NCBI GenBank assembly: GCA_013396915.1
Contig: VWZL01001371.1
Span: 430,431-494,430 of the forward strand
Direction: 5' to 3'
Origin: Stercorarius parasiticus
Lineage: Eukaryota > Chordata > Aves > Charadriiformes > Stercorariidae
Length of the DNA: 64,000 nt
Below the pieces are notes generated by a model, which was not told the origin of the DNA, searched no databases, and saw only the letters and a program-made list of their open reading frames with translations. How positions within the stretch are numbered: the stretch's first letter is position 1; each line of letters starts with the position of its first letter. Shown here in pieces: positions 22,291 to 33,779 of the stretch. The position numbers and the translations under genes are program-made.

Positions 22291-25254
22291 AGAGCCAGGG
22301 CGAGCAGAGGAAGGAAAGCGCAGCATCCTTGGGAAGTATGCAAAGAACTCGAGGAGGTGAAATGCTGCCAGGTGCCTTGGAATTTGCTCTTTATCAGGCG
22401 AAGGGGCAGGGATGTTGGATTTGATCCTATCTGAACGCGGTGTCTCCGATAGCTGCCTAGGCCTTTCCAGCCTCCCGCCAAAATACAGATTTCGTGTCGA
22501 CTCAATGGGAAGGGAACAGAAGCCAAGATGGTTTGGCGCCCAGGTTGGTCTTTCAGGACTATGGAAGTGGTCACGAGAGCAATGGGGAGGGGAATGGGTT
22601 TTCCCAGGGGAAGGACTCCAGCAGCCTTGGATACCGCAGAAGAGCCGGAGCATGCTCCCCCTCGGCAGCAGCGCTCTGGGAGCGGCCATGAGGCTCTGCA
22701 GGGCGAGCCGGCGGCCCCAGCCCGCAGGATGGGCTGCACCGGAGGCCGAGCATCTCCCGCCCGAGGAGACAGCACCGGGGCTCCGGCAGCTGCGTAATGT
22801 GCCCAGGAATAAAACCTTGGTGCTTTTCTTGCTTGCTTTTTTTATTTTGTTTGGTTGTTGTTTTAAACGTGGTTTGGCCGAGTTCAGAGCCCCCGAGCGC
22901 TGATCTGCACATGACAGGCAGCGTGAGGCTGCTGCGTCTCCTTGCTGCCAGGAAAAAGGGGAGCCCGGCAGCAGCCCCCGGGAGCAGACGAGGTGGCCGG
23001 GGCTGCGGGGATTTAAGCTGCCCGGACTGTGGTAACCACGCTGAGAGCCCCCTGCACTTGGTGGGGAGAGGCGGCATCACAAAAGGCAGATTCTCCAGCT
23101 GAGAACCTGTTAGATGGGATGTCAGAGCAGAGCCTGCCGCCTGTGCCGACACGCGGCTTCGGGGCGGAGGAGCAGCTCTTGGTGATTTCAAGACGTGGAG
23201 CTGTCAGGGTTCACGGTGCCATGTCCCTTCCCCTGGGACATCCCCCCCGTGCTTCCGTTCTGCCTGGCTCTGCCGCCGAACAGGGTGTTACAGACAGCTG
23301 ACAAAGTGGTTTTGGGATCCTCGGGAAGAGAGAAGCCACAGGAAGGAGACCTGTTAACCTGCCGTCAGTTTTCAGCCACGAAAAACGATAACCAGTGGCA
23401 GCGGGGGCGCCTCGTGCCTTGGCTCTGGGCACCCAGGGCTTGCAGGGACATCCTTCTCCCAGCGTATAATTAACCTACAACAGTCACCTGAGAGAAGCTC
23501 AGCCTGCATTGATCTAATTTAAAGTTGTGCCTTTAATGGTATTGGCGCAACCACAGTTTCCCCGCGGTGGGAACTCCCAACACTTCAGCAGCTGTTTTAG
23601 TTCTAAAGCAGAGCCCAAAAATTTCAAATTACAAGATTTGCCTGAGAATGGCAATTCCAAAAATTTCCCTTTTGAAATCAAGTAATGCTCGAATAGTTTT
23701 TCCAGTGCCATATAAAATAGGGTAAAATGAAATACTGGGTAGAGCAGTGTGTCTGGTATAAATTTCATTAGAAACTTAATGACCGCACTAACATATTTCT
23801 CAGCAACACCTCGGTGTTACAGAAAAGCAACAAACAAGTTCCAATTCCACCTAATTTTACCCATTCCCATTAAATCCTTTCTTCAAAACCTCATTTCCTA
23901 AGAGACATTTTCCACCCGGTATCTCCTAGCGAGTCTGTAAATGTGGCATGACCCTGGCTGAGCCTCCCCTGCTCCGGGATCTCTGCGGGTCCCTGCGACG
24001 CGGGATGCAGCCGTGGCAGCCGCTCTGCACGGCCAGAGCATCCCTGCGGCGCGGGGCAGCCGTGGCCAGAGCAGCCCACCCCGACACGCCGGGAGAGGCT
24101 GGCACCGTGCACTGAGACCAGCCCTGGGCTGGCACCAGGAGGAAACGGAGCTTTCCCCGGCCACCGCAACACCTGCAGCCCCGCCGTGGCTGGTATTTCC
24201 CTCCAGCGCTTGCCCCAGCCACGCACAAAGCAAGGGCTCACTGCAGTGACACGAGGAGCAGGGCTTTGCCTCTGCCGGGCTGACTTACCGATCCCCGCAG
24301 AAATCCCGTCTCGCCGGTGGCTGGTGACGGCCGGAGCTGAGCGCACGCAGGGGCTTCGCTGCCGATGCTCTGCAGGACTGGAGACCTGCCCCCAAAAAAC
24401 TACTGCGTCAGTAGGGTCTTAGCAGTTACACAAAATTACTGCCAACAGCTCTAAGTTACAAAAAAACCCCCAAACCTGGAGGTGCCCCTGGTCTCTATTG
24501 CAGAGGGCTGGTTATTTATAGTGACAGGGAAACTGAATTCCCCTCGGCAGCATCCTCCTGCCCGGGTCTCTAGAGTTGTGGTTCCCTCTGACCGCTGGTT
24601 TGGCAGAGTCCCCCAAACCCCCGTAAAGGCAGCCTGGGGCTCCTGGCGTCTGGAGAAACCCCTCGGCAGCCACACAGCCCGTCCGCTCGCCTGGCCGGGC
24701 TCTTGCTGGCACGTTTGGGCAGGCTGCCGGAGACATCTCCTTCCCTGGCAGCAGCAGTTCCCGTCTGCCTGGCGCTAAGGTGCCCCGGGCTGTGGCCATG
24801 CCCCGATCTCCCCCTGCTGCACCGGGGGCTTCTCCTGAGCCTTGTGGTCTTTCCTATCAAAGATCTCAGCAGCCGGGAAGCTGCATGCACTGTGTCGGGG
24901 CCAAAAGCACGGTTTGCTGATTCAGAAAGAGATTCCAGCACAGTGAAGACTGAGAAGGAACGAGGCGTACTGGGATCTGATCCTTGGGACAAGTCACAGC
25001 AAATCCCAGTAACTCGCTGCCCACACGGGGGGATCCCCCCGCCCCAACCCACAGGGAGCTGCGCCCACGGGGGGAGAGCGGCCGTGGGCAGGAAAGCCCT
25101 GACTTTCACCAGAGCGGTCTGAGCCGAGGGCAGAGACGCGACATGGGCCATGGCTCAGCGGGAGCAGCCCCAGGAGCCTGTGAGTCCATCGGGATGCCTG
25201 GCAGGCTCTCGTGGGAAGCGCGGGAGCGGGACACATGTGGCACGGAGGCAAGCC

Positions 25255-25430
25255 TTGGATGGGGGCTCGCACAAAATGCATGCTGCCAAGTAAATAGATG
25301 CGTCTGCCTCCGATTTGCATGTTTATCTTAGAAGCAATTTAGGTTTCTCCTTGTTTACAAGAGTCGAAGTCAGCAGACTCTTAGGACAAGAACAAGTACT
25401 GGGAGCCAATATGTGACAGTTGTCTCCTGT
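25255..25430. promoter_or_regulatory. Candidate enhancer with FOX-like sites
   Basis: Short AT-balanced islet with AAGTAAATA and TTGTTTAC (25351-25358), both forkhead-type words, in otherwise GC-rich DNA about 3.7 kb upstream of WNT2B exon 2. Confidence 0.22.
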
Positions 25431-28116
25431 TCCCCCGGCGCTCCCAGGCTGTCGGGAAAGGGCTTCAGCTGCGCCGGTGGATGCGTCTGTGCAGGAGATG
25501 CAGTGGCAGAGAGGAGGAGGGTGAGCAGGAACCAGGAGCGTTTCACCTCCTTTACCTCTGAAAGCACTTGCCTTTGTAACACGCAGTCTCCGGCCGCTGC
25601 TGGGCAGTTGCCGCTCGCAGGGGAAGGAAGGCGGAGGTCCGGTGCCACCCGTGGTGGAGGTCCGGTGCGTGGTGGCACGGCGTTTCCCGCAGCACCGCAG
25701 CTCGCTCCCGCCTCCTGGCAGCTGAACTGCAGGAGCAAACGGGGAGTACAGCAGGCTCGTGCCGGCACGCTGGTGTGCAAGGAGCAAATGCTGCAGCATT
25801 ACGCAGCCAAAGGCCGTCGGAGGGACCGGCGCCAGCCCCTCCGCCTGAGCTGCGCAAACAGCGCGGCCCTTCGCAGCAGGGCGATGCGAGGGCTCTGCAG
25901 ACGCTACACAAGGACCTCACAGGAGGCAGCATCCCCTGGAACCCCATTTGACAGGATGGGGGATCGTTATCCCCACATGCACTTAATTACCAACTCCCTT
26001 CCTCTCTCCCAGCTCTCCTCGCTGCAGCCTGCTCCTGCCTCGCTCCTCCTGGCCACGCAGAAGTCCGGGCCGGAGCAGCCTCCGGCTTCGGGAGCAGTTC
26101 CCTCTCACAGGCTTTTCTGAACTCAAGGCTTGGGGTTGTTTTCTTCTGCTGTAAAAATGCAGATTCCCCAAGAGTACAGCATTTCACAGAAGTTTGCCAC
26201 TTCCAGCACAACTTCATTTTTTAAAAATGCAGTTCTGATAAAGCAGCTGGGGGCTTCTCAGAACATCCATTGTCTTTCCTATTTCAGTGTTTTTAAAATG
26301 TCAGATTTTTAGAAATAAAATCGGAAGGGATGTTTTAATCAATCCAAAACAAATGTTTGGGTTTTTTCCCCTCCCAAAATTCTGCTTGGCAGAATTTTGT
26401 GATGTTCCTCGTCTTGCTCCATTTCAGAGTAACTGAACCCAACTGGAGCATTTCTCACGAAATGGAAGATCTCGGTCCCGCCGAGATAACCGCAGCCCTT
26501 CCAAGACCCGTGAGGAATTTTCCCCCTTGTTGTGCCGTTTTCCAACGCCACAGCAATCGCGGGGTGGGTTTCAGTACCTAATCTCGGGTGCAGGGCTGTC
26601 GGTACCGCAGCAAACGCGCTGCTTGTGTGCGGCCAGGAGCAGGGGGAGACGCAGGCACTGACCGCGGCGGGGCTCCGGGATGCTGCACGCGAGGTGCTCC
26701 TCGGGGTCCCTGCCCTGCGCCCTGCCCGCCTTCCACTTCCTCCTGCTGAGAGTGTTTGCTCTGATCTGGGTGCTTGGCGGGAGAATTAACGAGAAGTAAT
26801 TAGCTGGCAGCGTGAAAAAGGGAGTGCCTGGTGTTTATCTTGTCTGGAGGGTTTCCCTCGATCTCAGTCTCCCTGGGGATGGTGTCAGTGCTTTATCTGC
26901 CGTCCCTCCGTCCTGGGGTCCCTCCGCAGCCTGCCCTGCCCGCAGCCCACCGCCGGGGACAAAGGCCAGTGCCAGGGTTCGGCAGCGCAGGGGGCAGACA
27001 GGGGATGGGGTCCCCGAAAGGTCCTCGGTGAGGCAGCCCATCAAAGAACATTTTACCTTTCCCAGCTTTCCCAGCATCTCTCTTCTCCAGTGAAGAGAAG
27101 CTTTGGCTGCTGCTGCCTCCATCCTGCCACACCACTGCCTCCGGGCAGCCTCGTCCCAGCTCTCGGCAGCGCAGGCAGGGACATGGCAGCCGTCCCCGTC
27201 CTGGCTGGGACCGGGCAGGGTGGGCAGAGTGAATTCAGGGCCAGGGGACCTGGCCGCGCTGCCCCACGGAATCTCTGCACCCGCGCTCGAGCCCACTGGC
27301 CTGTGCCAGCCCCCGTCCGCTGGGATGCTCCTCATCCTGCTCACCGCGGGAAGGAACCAGCCGCTCTCGCAGCCCGGCACGAGCGAGGCAATTAAACGCC
27401 CGTGATCAGCATTGCTCGATGAGCTCCTGTTGGCTTTTCTTTCCTAAACGGCTCCTGCCATCGCCCTTGTCCCCCTGCTGCCGGATGAAAGGCTGACGAG
27501 CAAGCCTGTGAAAATAATGCTCACGGGCCCTTGGTGCCGGGGCTTGCAAAGCCATGGGGAGCTGGGTTTATTATCCTCAGCTCCAGCCTGAGATGACCTT
27601 GTGCTTCTGCCAGCGTTTAAACAAAATATTTTAAAAGAGGGAACAGATCCCACTGCTTTCTGTGCTCGCAGGGCTTTCCTGAGCCCGCGAGCTCTCTCTG
27701 GGGCTGACAGAAGTGATAGAACATGGCCAGGGAGAGACAATGAAATATTGCCCAAGCTTATTGCTTTTTATTATTATTAAAGGGAGGTTCTTACTTACAG
27801 TCGGGGGCGGGGGGGGGGCTGAAAAATCTGAATCCCACCCAAACCTCATCTCTTCTAGCCAGAATCACAGCTCTGTGGCAAACATCATCCTCCGGCACAA
27901 GCAGCCGCTGCCTGCCCGGGGCTGACCGGGATGGAAAATTCCACGTTGCCGCCATTGCCCGGGCTGGTGCGAGGCTGCAGGGTGCGGGACAGGGCTCAGG
28001 GTCCCTCCCCCGTGTCTGTGGAAGGCTGCCCGTGGGGCTCAGCCAGGCTCTACCAGACCGTTGTTTGTGCATTGGCTTTCTGCTTCAAGCTCCCGCCCTC
28101 CGCTGCAGGGAGGGGA

Positions 28117-28165
28117 GCGGGATGCAGGCGGGATGCGGGCGGGATACGGGATGCAGGCGGGACAG
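28117..28165. repeat. Short tandem repeat, GGGATGC(A/G)GGC type
   Basis: About four to five imperfect copies of a 10-11 base unit (GCGGGATGCAG, GCGGGATGCGG, GCGGGATACGG, GATGCAGGCGG). It lies about 0.9 kb upstream of WNT2B exon 2. Likely polymorphic, no other role evident. Confidence 0.75.
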
Positions 28166-29027
28166 GAGACACAGGGTAGTTCTCCTGGTTATCCAGCCTC
28201 AGGGCATGATCATGAATGTTCACCAGTGCAAGAGATGCACAGAGAGGATGAGATAGCCGGGGATAAGGTAACAGTGTGGACAGGGACTGCAGCAACCAGA
28301 GGTGAAGCCTGCTCCTCTTTCTCCCCCGCCCGAGCATCACACGGAGCCTGTGCCAGGGACCGTTGTCCCCGCAGTGTGCCCCAGCCGGGGCGCGGGCAGG
28401 AGGCACCGCAGAGCCAGCGCCGGCCGTGCTGGTCTCAGCTGGGCTCCATCCTGCTGCGCTCAGCAGGGCGAGGGTGGAGGGAAGAGGGTGGGAGGGAGGC
28501 TTTGCGCATCAGCGAGTCCCTCCGCTGCCGCCCCAGGGGCTCACGGGGAGCCCAGACGCCCAGGGGCATGGGTTCCGTGGTGTGCAGCCCCCACAGCTGC
28601 CGCCTCTGGGGGGAGATGGGCTCCGCAGCCCCGCTGCTCCCTGCCCCAGCGCTGCACGCACAGGGCAGAGCTTCCCCCACCCCGGCTGGGGGTTATTTTG
28701 TTAAACACAAAGACCAAAGCCCAGCGGCTGTGATGGCTCAGCAGTGCCCGGTCCCTGCGTCCTGCCTGTCTGAACCACGGCCAGCGGCACGTTCCGCGGC
28801 TCCCCCTGTCCCCTGCGCCGAGGGGATGCTGCAAGGAGGGCACTCGCTGCAGGGGGACGCCCTCGGCAGAGCTCAGAGCGGCTGTGAAGAGGGAAAAGTG
28901 GGCTTCAATGTGAGACCCCCGGCAGGGTGAGGGCCTGGGGAGGCAGAGCCCGCACTGTCCTCCTCCGCGGGCAGCAGATGGGGTCCCTGCCCGGTCCCCA
29001 GTAACGCATCACCGTTCTCTCTCGCAG

Positions 29028-29248
29028 GTACATTGGAGCGCTGGGCGCAAGGGTGATCTGCGATAACATCCCCGGGCTGGTGAACAAGCAGCGGCAGCTG
29101 TGCCAGCGGTACCCCGACATCATGCAGTCAGTCGGGGAGGGAGCCAAGGAGTGGATCCGGGAGTGCCAGCACCAATTCCGGCACCACCGCTGGAACTGCA
29201 GCACCCTGGACCGGGACCACACTGTCTTCGGCCGGGTCATGCTGCGAA
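29028..29248 (+). CDS. WNT2B: WNT2B exon 2
   Basis: The acceptor is a pyrimidine-rich tract ending ctcgcag; the donor is gtaggt after CTG CGA A. The exon starts with the third base of a codon and ends with the first base of a serine codon (1 + 73 codons + 1 base). It encodes the start of the mature N-terminal domain, with conserved cysteines in CDN, QLCQR, ECQHQ and WNCS. The upstream partner exon, expected to end in a Trp-Trp pair in this family, was not found. Confidence 0.95.
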
Positions 29249-32200
29249 GTAGGTTCTGCCCCATCCCCCTTCTCACCGCCACGTGCCTTGTCTCCCCGGG
29301 AGAGTCTCTCCTCTCGCCGTGCTGCCATGCCCGGTGGCTTGGATTACTCCCTGAGGAGAGCTTTGCCTTTCCCTGTAAATTAATCAAGCAGTAATGGGAG
29401 CAGAGCACCGCGTTTGAAATAGCTGCACCAGATGAGATGGAGCAGGGGGAGCACTGGGGGAGAAGGGGGAAGGAGGAGACACCTCCGGAGAACAGGCTCG
29501 TATGTAAACAGTAATGGGATATATAAATATTTGGAGAGTGGGGTTGGCCGGGACTCAGCAGTTCACGTGGGAACTGGCTGTTCCCTTGCATGGCGAGGGA
29601 GGCGAGGCAGCGCCGCTGCTCCAGTCCTGGCTTCGGGCTCCAAGGTGGAGGACGACCACGGCTGCGGGGCAGCCGCCAGCCCCGCATGCCCAGGAGGGAC
29701 CTTCCCGCACCAGGTGAGGGACGGATACAACGAAAGCAGGGACATGCCCGAGGAGCAAAGAGGAAGGGCGCAATGGGGACAGGGACAGGGGCGGTTCCAG
29801 AGCAGGAGCAGCATCATGGGGTCCGTTAGCCAGCGGATGCCAGGAGAACATCCAGCCCCGCAGCCTCCAAATCAAAGGCGGCGGGGAAGAGCCTTTGCAC
29901 TGGCCAGGAGCAGCTCATATGGAGGACACGTGGGCGCCCGCGGAGGCAGGCGGGGAGCGGGGGGCTCCCAGCTGGCGGGGGGATGGGGCTGCTGCCCGGC
30001 GGGGCGGGCGAGCGCAGAGCCTGCATGCCAGACCCCTGGAGGAGCTGCCTGGAGGGAAAGAGGCTGGAAGTGCTGGGACGCAGCACTGGCCCTGCCATGC
30101 TGCAGCCTGCCCCGTCGCAGCCTCTCCATCCCCACCACGGCACCTTCATCCCGCCTGCATCCTCTCCTGGCAAAGGATGGGGAATGATGAAAGCTCCTCG
30201 CCACAGCCCCATCCTGCGAGGCCCAAAGAGAGCTCTGCTCCCTTTGAAGTTGCTTTCAAAGGCTCTCAAAAATGAAGAGGAACATGGTTTTGATTTGCAG
30301 CTTCTTTTACAGCGTTATAAAAACAGCTGCGAACTCAAACCAGAGACATAAAATAGCAGGCGGCACGCTGTGCCGCGCGGGGAAAGCCGAGCCTGGCCGT
30401 AGCTGTGGCCAGCTCCTGCATTCAGCATCGCCCCGCAGGGAGGTGGCCCCAGCCAAAGGGCACTGGCCAGTCCGGCCATCTCAGCACCAATGGGCACCCG
30501 CAGGGCCCTGCGCCGTGGGTCAGCGAGGGGAGCGGTCGGGCAGCCCTGAGAGCAGCGCGACACCCCGAGCTGCTGAGCCCTGAGGCTCGGCGTGAAATTC
30601 CCCTTAGTCTGAAAGGTGCCAGCGACGCCGAGGCTGGGCTCGGCAGCCGGCGGAGGTGACTGGGCTTGGTTTCCCCACATGCAGGACAATCTGCGCCCCA
30701 GGCGCAAAGGTGCCACCACACCGTGCCCCGCTCCTGGGCAGGCTGTGGGCGCCCGGCCCAGCCCGGCACACTCACTCCCCATCCCCGTTTCTCTCCCCGC
30801 GGCAGGCAGCAGGGAGGCCGCCTTCGTCTACGCCATCTCCTCGGCCGGCGTGGTGTACGCCATCACGCGGGCCTGCAGCCAGGGGGACCTGAAGGCCTGC
30901 AGCTGCGACCCGCTCAAGAGGGGCCGCTCCAAGGACGAGCGCGGGGAGTTCGACTGGGGTGGCTGCAGCGACAACATCAACTACGGGATCCGCTTTGCCA
31001 AAGCCTTCGTGGACGCCAAGGAGAAGAAAGTGAAGGACGCCCGGGCGCTGATGAACCTGCACAACAACCGCTGCGGGAGGATGGTGAGTGCAGCCCCGAG
31101 CCCTGTGCCCGGCTGGCCCACCGCGACCCCCGGCAGGGGAAGGAGCGGCGGGCACAGCTCGGGCCGCGGGGTGGGACCTGGGTGGCCGCGGGGGACAGGT
31201 CGTGCTGCAGACGGGGGCAGGACCCTGCGCTGCCATCCCGGTGTCCCCCTGCACGCTCTGCCCGGGGAACAGCCCCATGGGGATGGGAGGACCCCGCTTA
31301 CCCGTGCCCCCAGCACCTGTCCTTGCTGATGCTGGCATCGGTCACCGTGGGAATGCGACCTCCACAGGCAGCAGCCCTGTCCCGCGCAGGCGAGGGCTGA
31401 TGAAGCTGCCCCAGGGACAAGCAGAGCCAGGCGCGATGTCCGATGCCCGGGGCGGCCGTCGGTCCTCACAGCATCCCTCTTCCCACAGGCTGTGAAGCGT
31501 TTCCTGAAGCTGGAGTGCAAATGCCATGGCGTCAGTGGCTCCTGCACACTAAGGACTTGTTGGCTGGCAATGTCAGATTTTCGAAAAACGGGGGATTACC
31601 TAAGGAAGAAATACAACGGGGCCATCCAGGTGACAATGAACCAGGACGGCACTGGCTTCACGGTGGCCAACAAGAACTTCAGGAAGCCCACAAAAACAGA
31701 TCTGGTGTATTTTGAGAACTCGCCCGATTACTGTGTGATGGACAAGTCGGCAGGTAAAACACACAGCTCCACTCGCTGCCCAAAAGCGGCTCTGGCTCCC
31801 CTCCTGGCTGTCCAGCAGGTCCCGGCCAGCCCAGCCTGGCAGCGCTGCTCCCAACGAACCCCAGTCCCCGGTGGGGGGTGACGCCATGGGGGGGTCTCCC
31901 AGCCCCTCAGCGGGTGTCAGTGCTCGCTGGGGCGCTGGGTCTCTACAGCCCCTCATGCCTGTGCAGACAGGACTGGGTTTGTCCCAAACCCCCAGGCTTT
32001 ACACCGAAATCCAAACCCACCCGGCCTCGGGTAGTGACCGTGCTCTGGGCAGCAGCGGGCGCAGGCTCCAGCAGCGGGGACGGGGACGGCGCCATGCAGA
32101 GGGTCCCCAAAGCTGTGTCCCTGGCCAGGCTCGCTGCAGCCCTTGCCCTTACCAAAGCGAGCCCAGGCTCCGCAACCAGCCCAGCCTTCGGCTGCCATGC

Positions 32201-32603
32201 TGTGGCACTACGCTGTGGCAGAAACAAGGGGATTCCACCGCCGCTAAGGCAGCGGTGTCCGAGGTCTCCATGGCCCATGGCAGATCCCCAGTCTTAGTGG
32301 GCAGGGGGTGGAGGAAGCGTTTGAATAAGCTGGAGGAGCCGCCCCCTGAACCCGCTCTCGCTTCCTTCTCCAGGCTCCCTGGGCACGGCCGGCCGCGTGT
32401 GCAACAAGATGTCGCGCGGGACGGACGGCTGTGAGGTGATGTGCTGCGGGCGGGGGTACGACACCACCCGCGTCACTCGCGTCACCAAGTGCGAGTGCAA
32501 GTTCCACTGGTGCTGCGCTGTGCGCTGCAAGGAGTGCGAGGACACTGTGGACGTGCACACGTGTAAAGCGCCGAAACGGGCCGAGTGGCTGGACCAGACC
32601 TGA
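29028..32603 (+). CDS. WNT2B: WNT2B, Wnt family member 2B (coding exons 2-5; first exon not seen)
   Basis: Secreted Wnt ligand that acts through Frizzled/LRP receptors. Four exons (29028-29248, 30806-31083, 31489-31753, 32374-32603) join in frame across GT-AG introns and give about 330 residues plus a TGA stop. Visible family marks are: the start at [13 protein letters not shown]; the [10 protein letters not shown] block, whose NCS is an N-glycosylation site; the [10 protein letters not shown] block, whose serine (codon 31534-31536) is the palmitoleoylated residue of Wnts; and the C-terminal [14 protein letters not shown] cysteine block with the end [12 protein letters not shown]. These match WNT2B better than WNT2 as I recall them. 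Human WNT2B is about 370-390 residues, so only the signal-peptide exon is missing; the first visible base is the last base of a split codon. No frameshift or internal stop. The downstream neighbour ST7L, convergent, supports the call. Confidence 0.96.
30806..31083 (+). CDS. WNT2B: WNT2B exon 3
   Basis: The acceptor is ccgcggcag and the donor gtgagt. The first two bases finish the serine codon begun in exon 2, then 92 full codons follow and the exon ends in phase 0 after Met. It carries [20 protein letters not shown], the [14 protein letters not shown] segment and the [12 protein letters not shown] motif typical of Wnt proteins, then the NLHNNRCGR segment. The linker between CSCDP and FDWGGC is lysine/arginine rich. 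Confidence 0.96.
31489..31753 (+). CDS. WNT2B: WNT2B exon 4 (carries the lipidated serine)
   Basis: The acceptor is cttcccacag and the donor gtaaaa. It holds 88 codons plus one base. It begins [19 protein letters not shown], which contains the serine that PORCN acylates in Wnts (codon 31534-31536). It continues with the [16 protein letters not shown] segment and ends near the [11 protein letters not shown] motif. The open frame and both junctions are intact. Confidence 0.96.
32374..32603 (+). CDS. WNT2B: WNT2B exon 5 (terminal coding exon)
   Basis: The acceptor is ccttctccag; two bases complete a glycine codon and 75 codons follow before TGA at 32601-32603. It encodes the cysteine-rich C-terminal domain: GTAGRVCNK, the [17 protein letters not shown] stretch, [14 protein letters not shown], then [17 protein letters not shown] at the end. 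The cysteine spacing is typical of the Wnt thumb/finger domain that contacts Frizzled. Confidence 0.97.
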
Positions 32604-32683
32604 GGAGACGGGAGCGCGGAGGCAGGAATCCACTGTCACCCCCCCTTGCAATTTTTTAAAAGACTGTGCCCTGCGGGCCATGA

Positions 32684-32769
32684 CATTCTGGGAGCTGTAG
32701 TTCAACTGCATGGCTTTTATTTAATTAATTCTGCAAAGCACTAAAGAAAGGACTACATTTCCCAGGAGG
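32684..32769. promoter_or_regulatory. Back-to-back pair of ZNF143/THAP11-like motifs
   Basis: On the - strand, 32703-32684 reads GAACTACAGCTCCCAGAATG. On the + strand, 32752-32769 reads ACTACATTTCCCAGGAGG. Both resemble the SBS element (ACTACAnnTCCCAG) bound by ZNF143 and THAP11. They point away from each other with about 48 bases of AT-rich DNA between. The two arms also form an imperfect inverted repeat. The position is inside the WNT2B 3' UTR. Binding is inferred from motif match alone. Confidence 0.5.
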
Positions 32770-33394
32770 TACCGTGGACCCTTCTATTTGCTCAGCAAAA
32801 CTAATCCCCCACCCAGGAGGAGTCCGCGTCCTTGCTTAAACTGTGAAACTGCCGTTGCCCCTTCTTCTCTTTGCGAAGGGACGGTGCAACCGATACGGAC
32901 CTGGAGGACCGATGCTCGGGAGGCGATGGCTGAGGAACCCTGCACCTCCCCAGAGAATTCACCTTGCAGTAAAGTTTCACTGGCAAAAAACCCCACTAGT
33001 TCAGAATAACCCACTCTTGCAGGAAGCATTCTTGCTTTTACTTTTTTGCAAGGCCAGAGGCAGGGTGCTGCGAGTCCCTAAGGCAGCTCCTGATCCCCAC
33101 GTTTCCCCGGAGCGGCCGCATCGCCGGCTCCGCAGGGCGAGAGCAGCCTCTGCACGAGGCTTCTCCCCGTCTGCCCAGCCACGGCGACGCGCGGAGCTGG
33201 GAATCGGACCTGACGCCCGAGTGACCGCACAAAGACAGGGGCCACCCCAGGATGCTGGCAGACAGAGGGCTGGAGAAAGCAAACAGAATCTGTGAACTTA
33301 CTGGTAGGTTCTGAAGTCAACGGATACAACAGCGTCTCTGTAAAACCCACTTGTATGTTGTGTATACTGCTTATTATTTTAAGTCAAAATTCAT

Positions 33395-33400
33395 TATAAA
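33395..33400 (+). terminator. Candidate WNT2B poly(A) signal (TATAAA variant)
   Basis: A TATAAA hexamer about 790 bases after the WNT2B stop, followed about 18 bases later by a T-rich, GT-containing stretch (33418-33435), the arrangement expected of a cleavage site. TATAAA is a known but weaker variant of AATAAA. No stronger + strand signal lies between the stop codon and the CR1. Confidence 0.35.
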
Positions 33401-33502
33401 CCTATATCAGAAAATTATGTTCTTTGCTTCTTGAATTCCTACACGCCCAGGTGGGCACTTCCCCAGCGCGGGAATCAGCCCACTGCATTTCTGCTACCTG
33501 CG

Positions 33503-33779
33503 GGAGGTCTTCCAGTCCCTAACGGGGGCTTGGGAGAGGGATGGGGACACACTGTTCAGCAGGGCCTGTAGCAATAGGAAAAGGCATAATGGTTTTAAAC
33601 TAAAAGAGGGAAGATTTAGACTAGACAAAAGGAAGAAACATTTAAGCTGAGCATGGTGAGGCAGTGGCCCAGGTTGCCCGGAGAAGTGGGGGATGCCCCA
33701 TCCCTGCAAACATGCCAGGGGGTTGGACTAGATGGACTTTAAAGGTCCCTTCCCACCCAAACCATTCCATGATTCTGTG
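33503..33779 (+). mobile_element. CR1 LINE 3' fragment, sense on +
   Basis: Matches the avian CR1 3' region. It has the segment in which a variable number of copies is described by GCAGGGCCTG, then the TGGCCCAGGTTGCCC segment and the GGTTGGACTAGATGG segment. It ends in AAAGGTCCCTTCCCACCC and a short ATTCCATGATTCTGTG tail. 5'-truncated, as most CR1 copies are. It lies just past the WNT2B 3' end. Confidence 0.9.

Larger units (their letters stand above)
17031..29027 (+). other. Region between the CpG island and WNT2B exon 2; no exon recognised
   Basis: If exon 1 lies in the gap, this is WNT2B intron 1. It is a mosaic of GC-rich blocks and AT-rich islets. I searched for a signal-peptide exon ending Trp-Trp before a GT donor and found none. 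There is no transposon that I could recognise and no convincing gene. Confidence 0.55.
29249..32373 (+). other. WNT2B: WNT2B introns (29249-30805, 31084-31488, 31754-32373)
   Basis: Three short GC-rich introns separate the four coding exons. The longest (1557 bases) contains long chance open frames on both strands but nothing recognisable as protein. An AT-richer patch at about 30220-30360 has no feature I can name. No transposon was recognised in these introns. Confidence 0.85.
32604..33415 (+). other. WNT2B: WNT2B 3' untranslated region (probable extent)
   Basis: Runs from the TGA stop to the vicinity of a candidate poly(A) signal. I found no canonical AATAAA or ATTAAA on the + strand before the CR1 at 33.5 kb. 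The end is therefore set by the TATAAA variant at 33395-33400 and is an inference. The region includes the AT-rich stretch 32711-32730 and the paired ACTACA/TCCCAG motifs at 32684-32769, annotated separately. Confidence 0.45.
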
